A stretch of DNA of 64,000 nt, taken from VRUE01 sp963796705 (GTDB lineage Bacteria > Actinomycetota > Thermoleophilia > Solirubrobacterales > 70-9). Of this stretch, positions 53,213-61,669 are shown piece after piece. The position numbers and the translations under genes were made by a program. The notes beneath the pieces were generated by a model, which ran no database searches, had not been told where the DNA came from, and was given only the letters and a program-made list of their open reading frames with translations. The stretch spans positions 62,001 to 126,000 of the forward strand of contig CAWCMK010000008.1 of NCBI GenBank assembly GCA_963796705.1. The letters run 5' to 3'. Each line of letters starts with the position of its first letter. Position 1 is the stretch's first letter.

Positions 53213-54349
53213 GTGGATCGCGGTCGCTACAAGATCTTCCTCGGGATGGCCGCTGGAGTCGGCAAGACCTACCGGATGCTGCAGGAAGGTCACGCCGAGG
53301 CCGCCGCGGGGCGCGATGTCGCGATCGGCTACCTGGAGCCGCACAAGCGCCGCGAGACAAGCGAGCAGGCGCTGGGGCTTGAGGTGGTACCGCGTCGGGG
53401 GGTTCTGTATCGCGACGTCGAGGTCGAGGAGATGGATCTGCCGGCGGTGCTAGCCCGCGAGCCCGACCTTGCCTTGATCGACGAGCTCGCCCACACCAAC
53501 CCCCCCGGGCTTGAGCACGAGAAACGCTACGAAGACATCGGCGCCGTGCTCGCCGCGGGGATCGACGTCTTCTCCACGGTCAATGTCCAACACCTCGAGT
53601 CGTTGAACGACCAGGTCTCCGAGCTGACCGGCGTGCGGGTCCGCGAGACCGTCCCCGACTCGGTCCTCGGTGATGCCGATGAGGTCGTGCTGATTGACCT
53701 CACTCCCGAGGCGCTGGTGGCGCGCCTGCGCGCCGGGAAGATCTACCCGGGCGAGAACATTGACGCCGCCCTCAACAACTTCTTCAAGATCGAGAACCTG
53801 GCTGCGCTGCGGGAGGTCAGCCTGCGTCAGGTTGCCGAGGACGTCGAGGCCAAACGCCTCACCTTCCACGTCGCCGAGCCGCTGGGAACACGCGAGGAGA
53901 AGGTCGCCGCCGAGGTCCCCAAGGCGGTCGGTGAGCGGCTGCTGGCGCTGGTCCGGCCACAGCCCAGCTCACAACGCCTGGTGCGGCGGGCCTGGCGCTC
54001 GGCTCAGCGACTGGGTACCGATCTCGACCTGCTCTGGGTGAAGAAGCCCGGCGAGCCGATCGTGGGCGAGGTCGAGCGCCAGGTGACAGCCCTGCGGCGA
54101 CTCGCCTCGGTGCTCGGGGCGACTCTCCTGATCGAGGAGCATGACGATCTGGTCATCGCCGCCGCGCGTGTCGTCCGCGAGCGCGGCAGCACCTACTTGA
54201 TGGTCGGCGAGTCCTTGCCGCGCCGCGGCCTGGGCCGGCTGCGCGAACCGCTGCCGCAGAGGCTGATGCGGGCAACCCCGGCGGGGGTTGACGTGCGGAT
54301 AGTCGCCCGCCGGGGCGGCAAAGAAAACGGAGGTGGAGGCGATGATTGA
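53213..54349 (+). CDS. KdpD N-terminal sensor domain plus Usp domain, stand-alone
   Basis: A 378-residue soluble protein equal to the input half of KdpD. The Walker A is GMAAGVGKT (11–19) and the Walker B-like region is LALIDELAHTNPPG, followed by NVQHLESLND and a UspA-like domain (about 245–372). It has no membrane, HisKA or HATPase part; those are encoded at 42404. It probably feeds ATP, c-di-AMP or K+ information to the separate kinase. GTG start at 53213, 13 bp after kdpB. Its 3' end overlaps the next Usp gene. Confidence 0.88.
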   Translation: MDRGRYKIFLGMAAGVGKTYRMLQEGHAEAAAGRDVAIGYLEPHKRRETSEQALGLEVVPRRGVLYRDVEVEEMDLPAVLAREPDLALIDELAHTNPPGLEHEKRYEDIGAVLAAGIDVFSTVNVQHLESLNDQVSELTGVRVRETVPDSVLGDADEVVLIDLTPEALVARLRAGKIYPGENIDAALNNFFKIENLAALREVSLRQVAEDVEAKRLTFHVAEPLGTREEKVAAEVPKAVGERLLALVRPQPSSQRLVRRAWRSAQRLGTDLDLLWVKKPGEPIVGEVERQVTALRRLASVLGATLLIEEHDDLVIAAARVVRERGSTYLMVGESLPRRGLGRLREPLPQRLMRATPAGVDVRIVARRGGKENGGGGDD

Positions 54350-54905
54350 GCACGTGCTGGTCGGCGTCGCGCTGGTGCTCGGAGGCGCCGGGGGCTACGC
54401 GCTGGCCCGCTCGCGGCGGGGCGGTCGGGCCTCGGAGCGCCCCCAGCAGGTCCACCAGATCCTGCTTCCCTTCACCGGGACCGAGATCTCTCGCCGGGCG
54501 GTCGACGCGGCGCTGCGCCTGGCTCGGGCCGAGGGCGCGACCCTGATGCCCGCCTACCTGGCGACCGTCCCCAAGCGACTGCCACTCGAATGCCCGATTC
54601 CGGCGGAGGCGGCCAAGGCGATGCCGATGCTGGAGGCAATCGAGCAGCGGGCGGCCGCTCAGGGCGTTGCGGTCGACTCAAGGGTCGAGCGCGGGCGCTC
54701 CTACCGACACGCCCTGGCCAGGCTGCTCGAGGTCGAGCGCTTTGACCGGGTCGTCGTCCCGGCCACCCCGGGTGCTGCCGGATTCTCGGGCCAGGATTTG
54801 GTCTGGCTGCTTGAGAAGGCCCCGGCCGAGGTCCTGATCCTGCGCCCGGGTCCCGAGGATCGAGGCTACGTCAGCGCCAGCGCCGAGGCTCGCGCCCCGG
54901 CCTAG
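54342..54905 (+). CDS. Membrane-anchored universal stress protein (UspA-like)
   Basis: A 187-residue protein. A short N-terminal hydrophobic helix (about 3–24) is followed by a UspA fold: VHQILLPFTGTEISRRAVDAALRLARAEGA, DRVVVPATPG, GFSGQDLVWLLEKAPAEVLILR. The nucleotide-binding G-2x-G-9x-GS/T signature is not complete. ATG 54342 has GGAGG eight bases upstream and lies inside the end of the preceding gene, so it closes the kdp operon. Confidence 0.78.
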   Translation: MIEHVLVGVALVLGGAGGYALARSRRGGRASERPQQVHQILLPFTGTEISRRAVDAALRLARAEGATLMPAYLATVPKRLPLECPIPAEAAKAMPMLEAIEQRAAAQGVAVDSRVERGRSYRHALARLLEVERFDRVVVPATPGAAGFSGQDLVWLLEKAPAEVLILRPGPEDRGYVSASAEARAPA

Positions 54906-55126
54906 GTTCAGCGAAAGCACTTGGCGCCCTCAACCACCTGCGGGCGGGTTACTCGAGATCAGAAGGCCGAGGCCAGAGGGTCGGCGCGCTGGTCGGATCG
55001 CGGGCGCGGCGGCACCGCGAACCCGGTCAAGCGCCTCTTTACCCGCGAAACCGGCCGGCAGCGGCGGCATCCGTGGGCCGTGATCCTCTCCCCGGTGGCG
55101 GGGCAGCGCAAGTAACCTGAAAGGTC

Positions 55127-55888
55127 GTGACCACGCTCCTCGCGACAACCGATCCTGCCGCCGGTGTGACGATCCTCGCCGCGCTCGGAGCGGGGATTGT
55201 CTCCTTCCTCTCGCCCTGCGTGCTGCCCCTGGTCCCGGGCTACCTCTCGGCGGTCAGCGGGGTCTCAGCCCCCGAGCTCGAGAGCGCCGGCTGGCGCCGG
55301 GTGCTGGGACCGAGCCTACTGTTCGTCGCGAGCTTCTCGGCGATCTTCATCATCCTCGGGCTGACCGCGACCGGCCTCGGTGCCTTCTTCGAACAGAACA
55401 AGCAGACTTTGACGAAAATCTCGGCCGCCTTGATCGTCGCGATGGGCGTCCTCTTCGTTGCCTCGCTGTTCGTCAACAGGCTGAACCGCGAGTGGCACGT
55501 CGACGCGCTTTTGGAGCGCGCCGGCAAGGGCGGTCCGGTGGTCGCCGGGGCCGCCTTTGCGATCGCCTGGACACCCTGCATCGGGCCGACCCTGGGCGCG
55601 ATCCTCTCGGCCGCCGCGCTCTCGGAATCCGCTGGGCGTGGAGCCTTTCTGCTCGCCGTCTACTCGGCCGGACTGGCGATCCCGTTCCTCTTGACCGCGG
55701 TCGCTTTCTCGAGGATGACCACGGCCTTCGCGGTCGTCAAGCGCCACTACCAGCTGATCGTCGCGACCGGAGGGCTGATCCTGATCGCGATGGGGATCCT
55801 GATCTGGACGGACCAGCTGACGCGTCTCAATAACGAGGCCCAGACCTGGCTTTCGAGCCTCGGCATCAATTTCTATAACTCGGTCTGA
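55127..55888 (+). CDS. CcdA/DsbD-type thiol transporter
   Basis: A 253-residue membrane protein with about six TM helices. Its paired cysteines are in LSPCVLPLVPGYLS (helix 1) and AWTPCIGPTLG (helix 4), the CcdA signature. It carries reducing equivalents across the membrane, for example to apocytochrome c or exported thioredoxin-like proteins. GTG start at 55127. Its last 16 bp overlap the convergent gene at 55873. No cytochrome-c-maturation genes lie nearby, so the partner is unclear. Confidence 0.9.
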   Translation: MTTLLATTDPAAGVTILAALGAGIVSFLSPCVLPLVPGYLSAVSGVSAPELESAGWRRVLGPSLLFVASFSAIFIILGLTATGLGAFFEQNKQTLTKISAALIVAMGVLFVASLFVNRLNREWHVDALLERAGKGGPVVAGAAFAIAWTPCIGPTLGAILSAAALSESAGRGAFLLAVYSAGLAIPFLLTAVAFSRMTTAFAVVKRHYQLIVATGGLILIAMGILIWTDQLTRLNNEAQTWLSSLGINFYNSV

Positions 55889-56172
55889 ACCTCGTCAGGC
55901 GAGAGCGGAGTGACGGTCTGCAGTTCGCGGCCCAGAGCCTCCGTCTCCTCGAGACCCTCGCCGTCCAGGTCGCGAGCGCAGATTATGCGAAAGCGACCGG
56001 TGCCGAGCTCGGGGTCGGGCACCAGCGGCAGCCCCCGTATCTGCTCCCAGCCGAGGCGCTCGATCTCAAAGGGGTTCATCCGCACCTCGGCTGCCGGGAA
56101 CGGGCAGTTTGCGTTGTGCTGGTCGATCGCCCTTGAGATTGCCTCCAGGTTCTTGGCCTCGGCCGAGGACAT
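55873..56172 (-). CDS. Small hypothetical protein
   Basis: A 99-residue soluble protein (ATG 56172), MSSAEAKNLEAISRAIDQHN at the N-terminus, with a Pro-containing centre and an acidic C-terminus. No family recognised. It overlaps the end of the CcdA gene convergently. A longer frame to 56247 exists, but this start fits better with the coding pattern. Confidence 0.55.
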   Translation of the reverse strand: MSSAEAKNLEAISRAIDQHNANCPFPAAEVRMNPFEIERLGWEQIRGLPLVPDPELGTGRFRIICARDLDGEGLEETEALGRELQTVTPLSPDEVQTEL

Positions 56173-56182
56173 CACCGCAAGC

Positions 56183-56404
56183 TTAGGGCCAACGTGAGCA
56201 GCCGCTGATCGCGCTTTCGCGAGAGGCCAGCTGGGCTGGGCCGGCACGCAGGGTCACGGGATGCTGCAGCGCCGCCCTTTCGAGGCAATTCCCGTAGTGC
56301 TCCTCACCGCCGATCCAGGCCAGCAGACCGATCAGGAGAATCGCGAACACCGAGACCGCGAGGATCGCCACCTTCGGCAGGGAGACGTTGACGTCCATCT
56401 TCAT
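56183..56404 (-). CDS. Small single-TM protein
   Basis: A 73-residue protein from ATG 56404: one TM helix (about 12–32, AILAVSVFAILLIGLLAWIGG), then a short domain with two cysteines. No family recognised. Same strand as, and 10 bp upstream of, the next small gene, so perhaps co-transcribed. Confidence 0.5.
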   Translation of the reverse strand: MKMDVNVSLPKVAILAVSVFAILLIGLLAWIGGEEHYGNCLERAALQHPVTLRAGPAQLASRESAISGCSRWP

Positions 56405-56730
56405 GTCGGTGACCCTACCGCGCGGGGTCCGATCCTCGTCCGCGTGTGCCGAAGTTCGCGTGCGCCGAGAATCCAAGAAGCACCATCGAACTAAGTATCA
56501 GAGAAAGCACCCGCGACACCCCAACCTCACCTGAGTCGGCCGCCGGGCAGCCTGAGCTCCAGGCCGGAGACAATCGCGTGCCTGGGTGGGGAGTGCTCCA
56601 GTGGGGCGCCGCAGGCAACACCGCGCCGAGACTCCCCACCGCCCATCTCAGGGTCGAAGCCAGGGGCCAGATCCGCGAGCACCGATCGAACGCCTGTTCG
56701 TCCGCCGCGCGGGGCGCTAATTTCTCTCTC
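56405..56730. other. 326-bp upstream region of dinB
   Basis: It contains an SOS box near its right end (listed separately). An in-frame upstream extension of dinB is open but not family-like. Nothing else recognised. Confidence 0.5.
56686..56701. promoter_or_regulatory. SOS box (LexA-binding site) upstream of dinB
   Basis: TCGAAC-GCCT-GTTCGT: the arms CGAAC and GTTCG are perfect with a 4-bp centre, matching the Gram-positive/actinobacterial LexA operator CGAAC-N4-GTTCG. It lies 29 bp before the dinB GTG. Confidence 0.8.
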
Positions 56731-57834
56731 GTGTCGATTACCGAGTGGCCCCGGGTGGTCGCGATCGTTGATATGGACGCCTTCTACGCCTCGGTCGAGC
56801 TGCGGCGGCGGCCGGAGCTTCGGGGTAAACCGGTGATCGTCTGCGGGTCGGGGCCGCGGGCAGTGGTGACGACGGCAAGCTATGAGGCCCGTCGCCTGGC
56901 CGGAATCCACTCGGCGATGCCGGCGGCGATCGCCCGGCGCCGTCTCCCCGAGGCGGTCTACCTGCAGCCCGATTTCACCGCCTATCGCGAGGCCTCCCGC
57001 GAGGTGATGGCGATCCTCAGGGCCCACGCCGAGACGGTGGAAGTGGTCGGCCTTGATGAGGCCTATGTCGAGCTGAGCGGACTCTTCTCGCCGAAGGCGA
57101 CGATGCGGCGGATCGCGACGGCGATCCGCGAGGAGACGGGCCTCGGCTGCTCGATCGGGATCTCTGAGAATCGGGTGCTCGCAAAGATCACCAGCGAGCT
57201 CGGCAAGCCGGGCGGGCTCGTGATCCTCTCGCGGGCCGAGGCGCTGCGGCGCTTCGGCCCTGAATCCCCGGGTCTGGTTCCAGGGATCGGCCCCAAAACG
57301 GTGGCCAGACTGCAGGAGATGGGGATCTCGACGCTGAGGGCGCTGCGCGAGCGCCACACGGCCGAGCTCGAGGCGGCCTTCGGTCCGCGAGCGGGCGCCT
57401 GGCTGTGGCGCCGGGCCGGGTTCGAAGACGACGCGCCGCTCGCCACAGAGCGCGAGATCAAGTCCCAGTCGACCGAGATCACCTTCGATCACGACGTCGA
57501 TGATCCCGAACAGATGGCATCGTCGATAGGGGCCCTCAGCGAGGAGCTCTGTCGGCGCCTGCGTGAGCGTGGACTCGAGGGGCGCTCGATCTCGATCAAG
57601 GTTCGGCTCGATGACTGGACCAACGCCAGTCGCACCCAGACCCTGGAGGCGCCGACCGCCGATCCGGATGTGGTCGGTGCCACCGCCCTTGGGCTGTTGC
57701 GTGCCTACGCGCCGCCGCGGCCGGTGCGGCTGCTCGGTGTCAGGATCGCCCAGTTTGGCGCCCCGGCGCAGGGTGGCGAGGGGGCCGAAACCAGGGAGGC
57801 CGAGCCGCAGATGCAGCTCGGCCTCTCCGCCTAG
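56731..57834 (+). CDS. dinB: DNA polymerase IV (DinB), Y-family
   Basis: A 367-residue translesion polymerase. Catalytic carboxylates are D14 (IVDMDAFYASVE) and D109/E110 (GLDEAYVE). SYEARRLAGIHSAMP binds the nucleotide, helix-hairpin-helix residues lie in VPGIGPKTVARL, and a little-finger domain follows. The C-terminal PQMQLGLSA fits a beta-clamp-binding QxxLxL motif. GTG 56731 gives the usual DinB N-terminus just after an SOS box, so DNA-damage induction is expected. Its stop overlaps the convergent RlpA-like gene by 4 bp. Confidence 0.93.
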   Translation: MSITEWPRVVAIVDMDAFYASVELRRRPELRGKPVIVCGSGPRAVVTTASYEARRLAGIHSAMPAAIARRRLPEAVYLQPDFTAYREASREVMAILRAHAETVEVVGLDEAYVELSGLFSPKATMRRIATAIREETGLGCSIGISENRVLAKITSELGKPGGLVILSRAEALRRFGPESPGLVPGIGPKTVARLQEMGISTLRALRERHTAELEAAFGPRAGAWLWRRAGFEDDAPLATEREIKSQSTEITFDHDVDDPEQMASSIGALSEELCRRLRERGLEGRSISIKVRLDDWTNASRTQTLEAPTADPDVVGATALGLLRAYAPPRPVRLLGVRIAQFGAPAQGGEGAETREAEPQMQLGLSA

Positions 57835-58478
57835 CGGCTGGCCAGCACGACCCCCAGACCAGGGAAGTGGAGCCGCTGCCTGGTGGCCTCGGTGAGGTCG
57901 AATTCGCGACCCGCGACGTAGGGCCCGCGATCGATGACCGGCACCGTGACGCTGTGGCCGTGGTAGCGCAGGTTGACCATCGTCCCGCAGGGCAGGGTCC
58001 TGTTGGCGACGCCCAGCGTCCCCGGCATCAGGGTGCCACCGCAGGCGACCCCGCTGCCATAGAGGCCCGGACCGTAGTAGGAGGCGAGTGCGCGCCGGTA
58101 GACGGTCAGCCGCCGCCACGGGCTGTGTGAGCTGCTGATGCGAGGCCCGTGGACGCCGAAGGCGCGCACCGCGTAGGTCCCGATCGCCGCTGGGCTCAAG
58201 CTGATCCGAAAGCGGCCGTCCCGCTCGGTCCGGGTGTGTGCGAGGTTGCCGTCTGGGCCGCGCAGGACGATCTTCACGAGGTGGGCCCCGGCGGGCAGAA
58301 CCCGGCCCCGGACGGTGAGTGTCCCGCCGCTCATCAGATCGTGGCGTGAGAGGTGCAGGGTTGTGTGGCCGGCGGCGCGTCGCGGTGCGAGAGGCTTCGG
58401 GCCCTTGCTGGCGGCGGCCGGGGCGGCCCCGAGCACGATCGTTGCGGCGGCAAGCGCCGCGAACAGGCGGTAGTGCAT
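57831..58478 (-). CDS. Secreted RlpA-like double-psi beta-barrel protein
   Basis: A 215-residue exported protein. A signal peptide (about 1–24, APAAAS) is followed by a beta-sandwich region (about 40–125) and then a C-terminal RlpA/3D-type barrel. This has ASYYGPGLYGSGVACGG, LPCGTMVNLRY, PVIDRGPYVAGREFDLTEA. The domain occurs in peptidoglycan-cleaving lytic transglycosylases. ATG 58478 gives a normal signal peptide. It overlaps dinB convergently. Confidence 0.85.
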   Translation of the reverse strand: MHYRLFAALAAATIVLGAAPAAASKGPKPLAPRRAAGHTTLHLSRHDLMSGGTLTVRGRVLPAGAHLVKIVLRGPDGNLAHTRTERDGRFRISLSPAAIGTYAVRAFGVHGPRISSSHSPWRRLTVYRRALASYYGPGLYGSGVACGGTLMPGTLGVANRTLPCGTMVNLRYHGHSVTVPVIDRGPYVAGREFDLTEATRQRLHFPGLGVVLASR

Positions 58479-58735
58479 TGATTCGGTCTCCTTCTCATCC
58501 GCCTGCGGGGTTAGCTGACGGGCTCGCGAGGGCGGCATCGCGCCACCGTCGCTACGGGCGGATCACCGCCCGATTCGCCCCCGCCACGGTGGATCCGTGG
58601 CCCTGGGTCCCCCGCCCCGCTCGCGATCACGAGCGCGCTCGGCGGTCGGCTTGGTCTTGTGGATTGGCGACCGTAGGGGCGCGTCCCGGTTTCGAAGGTG
58701 AGCGCCATCACACTGCGCGAGTCTGCTTGCGATCG
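58479..58735. other. Spacer between divergent rlpA-like and WS/DGAT genes
   Basis: No gene-like frame with a recognisable product. It precedes the palindromic operator candidate at 58736–58751. Confidence 0.4.
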
Positions 58736-58751
58736 TGCAAATCGCTTTGCA
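58736..58751. promoter_or_regulatory. Palindromic operator candidate upstream of the WS/DGAT gene
   Basis: Perfect inverted repeat TGCAAA-TCGC-TTTGCA, 54 bp before the ATG. Size and symmetry suit a dimeric repressor; no regulator gene adjoins it. Confidence 0.45.
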
Positions 58752-58805
58752 ATGCGAAAAACGACGCTATTCGGTGCGTGGGCGGCTGTGTGCGAAGATT
58801 CTCAT

Positions 58806-60248
58806 ATGGGTGAGGATCGGCTCAGCGGATTGGACTCGTCCTTCCTGCACATGGAGCGCGCCGGCGCCCACATGCACGTCGCCTCGGTGATCGTCTTCGA
58901 GGGCACTGCGCCGAGCCACCGCGAATTCCGCGACCAGATCGCCTCGCGGCTACATCTCGTGCCGCGCTTTCGCCAGAAGCTGCGCTTCGTGCCCTTCGAC
59001 CAGGGACGACCGGTCTGGGTCGATGATCCACACCTGAACCTCGACTACCACGTGCGCCACACGGCGCTGCCGGCCCCCGGCTCAGAGGAGCAGCTGCGAA
59101 ACCTGGCGGCACGGGTCTTCTCCCAGCAGCTGGACCGCACCAAGCCCCTCTGGGAGCTGTGGCTGGTCGAGGGGCTCGAGGGCGAGCGCTTTGCGATCGT
59201 CGGCAAGAGCCACCATGCGTTGGTCGACGGGGTCTCTGGGGTCGACATCACGACCGTTCTCTTCGACCTCGAGCCCGAACCCTCACAACCGCCGATGCGT
59301 CTGCCTCAGTGGGCACCGCGGCCCGAGCCGACCGATCTGAAGCTGCTCGGCGACGCGCTGCGTGAGCGCCTCACGAGCCCGCGCGAGATCGTGCGCGGTA
59401 TCCGCGCCGTTCTGCGCGGCCCGCGTCAGGTGCTGCAGGGGATCGGCGCCACCGGACAGATGATCGGGGCAGGCGTATCGGCACCCGCGACGCCCTTCAA
59501 CGTCGAAATCGGACCCCACCGGCGGCTCGCCTTCGTCCGCGCGGACCTCGCTCTCCTGAAAGGGGTCAAGGACGAGCACGGCGGGACCGTCAACGACGTC
59601 GTCCTCTCGCTCGTTACCGGGGCGCTGGGCAGATACCTGCGGGCCCGAGGTCAGGACACCGAGGGGCTTGAGATGCGCGCGATGGTGCCGGTCAGCGTTC
59701 GCGCCGAGGAGGAGCACGGGGCGCTCGGCAACCGCATCTCGGCGATGATGGCGCCGCTGCCCGTCTGGTGCGAGGACCCGGTCGAGCGGCTACACATCCT
59801 GACCGAGACGATGGGCGACCTGAAGGGCTCAGGGCAGGCGGTCGGGGCGGAGATCCTGACCCGGATCACGGATTTCGCGCCCCCGACGATCGCCTCGCAG
59901 GCGGCCCGCCTGCAGCCCGCTCAGCGCTTCTTCAACCTGGTCATCACCAACGTCCCCGGCCCCCAGTTCCCCCTCTATCTGCTCGGCCGACGGATGGTCT
60001 CAATCTTCCCGCTGGTGCCACTCGCGCGGCGCCAGGCGCTCTGCGTCGGGATCATGTCCTATGACGGCGAGGTCGACTTCGGGCTCGTCGGTGACTACGA
60101 CGCGATGGCGGACCTGGACAGCTTCGGGCTCGATCTGGAGGCGACCATCGAGGAGGTCATCGCGACCCTGCCGCCCGAGGCGCGGCGGCCGGCGGCTCAG
60201 GGCACCAGCCGGGCCCGGGCACTGAAGGGTGCCGTTTCGGTCAGGTAG
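58806..60248 (+). CDS. WS/DGAT-family O-acyltransferase
   Basis: A 480-residue wax ester synthase/diacylglycerol acyltransferase. The catalytic HHxxxDG motif is H136-H137-ALV-D141-G. Other family blocks: RLSGLDSSFLHME at the N-terminus, PRFRQKL, GTVNDVVLSLVTGALGRYL, and NLVITNVPGP. It makes storage triacylglycerol or wax ester from acyl-CoA. ATG 58806 matches the family start. Its 3' end overlaps the convergent protease gene by 52 bp. Confidence 0.92.
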   Translation: MGEDRLSGLDSSFLHMERAGAHMHVASVIVFEGTAPSHREFRDQIASRLHLVPRFRQKLRFVPFDQGRPVWVDDPHLNLDYHVRHTALPAPGSEEQLRNLAARVFSQQLDRTKPLWELWLVEGLEGERFAIVGKSHHALVDGVSGVDITTVLFDLEPEPSQPPMRLPQWAPRPEPTDLKLLGDALRERLTSPREIVRGIRAVLRGPRQVLQGIGATGQMIGAGVSAPATPFNVEIGPHRRLAFVRADLALLKGVKDEHGGTVNDVVLSLVTGALGRYLRARGQDTEGLEMRAMVPVSVRAEEEHGALGNRISAMMAPLPVWCEDPVERLHILTETMGDLKGSGQAVGAEILTRITDFAPPTIASQAARLQPAQRFFNLVITNVPGPQFPLYLLGRRMVSIFPLVPLARRQALCVGIMSYDGEVDFGLVGDYDAMADLDSFGLDLEATIEEVIATLPPEARRPAAQGTSRARALKGAVSVR

Positions 60249-61588
60249 TTCCAGTCGAGCGCGCGAGCGCTGAAGCCGGTCGCTCTGCTATCGGCGTTGA
60301 TCAGGACTGCGGTTATCCGCGTAAAGCGCCCCGGGTGTCCCAGCCGCACCGTGAGCGTCCCCCCCAGCTGCTGATAGCCGAGTCGAGAGACGACCCGGCC
60401 GTGCCGCTCGCTGCCGATTCTCCCGACCAGCGCGAGACCCGCGGAATCTCCGAGCGGCACCCGCAGGCTGACCAGCAGGGCGCGACCGTGATCGGCGTGC
60501 ACCCGCAGCATCTGGAAGGTCGTGTGATCCAGTTTGCGCTCGATCGGCCTACCGTCAAGTGGCAGGTTGCCGGCCCGGGGAACCTCTTCATACAGCGAAC
60601 CTTCGGGGAAGGCCGTATCGGTGCCCCACTCGGCGACGTCGCTGCTAAAGAGCGCGAAATCACGGTCGAAGTCCGAGCCGCCCGCGGCCCGGATCGCGCG
60701 GTCATAGGCTCCGACGGAGAAGCCCGCCGGCTTGACGTGGATCGCGCCGGCCCAGGCTTCACGGATGATGTCGGGGCCGTAGCGGTGTGCGAGCCAGTGG
60801 TTCCAGACGGCCGAGCCGTACTGTTTGATCGAGGGCGCCGTCATCGGCACGTCATAGAGGTCGTCCCAGTGATGGACGTAGCGCAGGTAGTCGTTGATCT
60901 TGCCGTAGACCTGGTCCTCCATCCAGGTCGCGGTCGACTCGGCGAACCAGGAGTCCTGGTAGGCGTCGTAGCCGAACTGCAGGATGTGGTTGTACTCGTG
61001 GGCGAGGGTCACCTTGAGGTCGTTGATCGGGGTGGTCCCCGGGTACTCGAAGGGTTCGTAGTTGTTGTCGAGGACCAGATAGCCGTGCAGACGGCGGGGC
61101 AGTCGGTGTCCCCTGCTGGCCTGCCCCTTGTCGGGCGCCGCGTAGCCGAAAAGCGAGCCGCCTACCTCGGCCAGGTAGATGTCGGTCTTGTCCCTTCCAC
61201 CCCCCAGCCGCCCATCGGATTTCGGCTTTCGCCAGCCCAGCTTGCCGTTCTCGACCGAGTAGACGTGCTCGGCGACCCTTTTGACCTGCTCGACGTAATC
61301 GGGAACCCCGTCCCCGTCTCCGACGCCGTTGGAATCGGTCAGGCTCGGCGCGTCGATCCCCTCCGCGACCCAGTGAACGCAGAAATGGGCGCTGCAGGAC
61401 GGCGATTGGGGTGCCTCGGGAACCGTGTAGGAGTGGCGGTTTGGGTCGGGGTGGTCGGTCGGTCTGGCCGCCGGCCGGTGAAAGACGTGGGGGCTCTCGG
61501 GCAAGGCCAGTGAGCGAGCTGGCATCCCCAGCACGAGCAGGGCTGCGCAGGCCAGCGATACGCCGCTCAGCTTCCGTATCGCCGGCAC
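60197..61588 (-). CDS. Secreted HExxH metalloprotease-like protein (MXAN_6640-type)
   Basis: A 463-residue exported protein. A signal peptide (about 1–29) is followed by a Ca-binding-like DSNGVGDGDGVPDYVE (85–100). The zinc motif is H197-EYN-H201 in LAHEYNHILQF, with E217 (FAESTATWMED) as the likely third ligand or helper. A C-terminal beta domain follows. The layout matches the MXAN_6640 family of putative metalloproteases. GTG 61588 is chosen because frames further upstream run antisense to nadE. Confidence 0.85.
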   Translation of the reverse strand: MPAIRKLSGVSLACAALLVLGMPARSLALPESPHVFHRPAARPTDHPDPNRHSYTVPEAPQSPSCSAHFCVHWVAEGIDAPSLTDSNGVGDGDGVPDYVEQVKRVAEHVYSVENGKLGWRKPKSDGRLGGGRDKTDIYLAEVGGSLFGYAAPDKGQASRGHRLPRRLHGYLVLDNNYEPFEYPGTTPINDLKVTLAHEYNHILQFGYDAYQDSWFAESTATWMEDQVYGKINDYLRYVHHWDDLYDVPMTAPSIKQYGSAVWNHWLAHRYGPDIIREAWAGAIHVKPAGFSVGAYDRAIRAAGGSDFDRDFALFSSDVAEWGTDTAFPEGSLYEEVPRAGNLPLDGRPIERKLDHTTFQMLRVHADHGRALLVSLRVPLGDSAGLALVGRIGSERHGRVVSRLGYQQLGGTLTVRLGHPGRFTRITAVLINADSRATGFSARALDWNYLTETAPFSARARLVP

Positions 61589-61669
61589 GGCGGCCAATCT
61601 ACAGGTCCCCGAGGCGCGCTCACGAGGCCCGCCGGGAGATACTTCAACGGTGATTAGCGAGGCACCTCG

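Noticed and set aside
54921..55115. A 64-codon TTG-started frame between the Usp and CcdA genes
   Set aside because: Low-complexity Arg/Gly-rich translation, no ribosome-binding site and no recognisable family.
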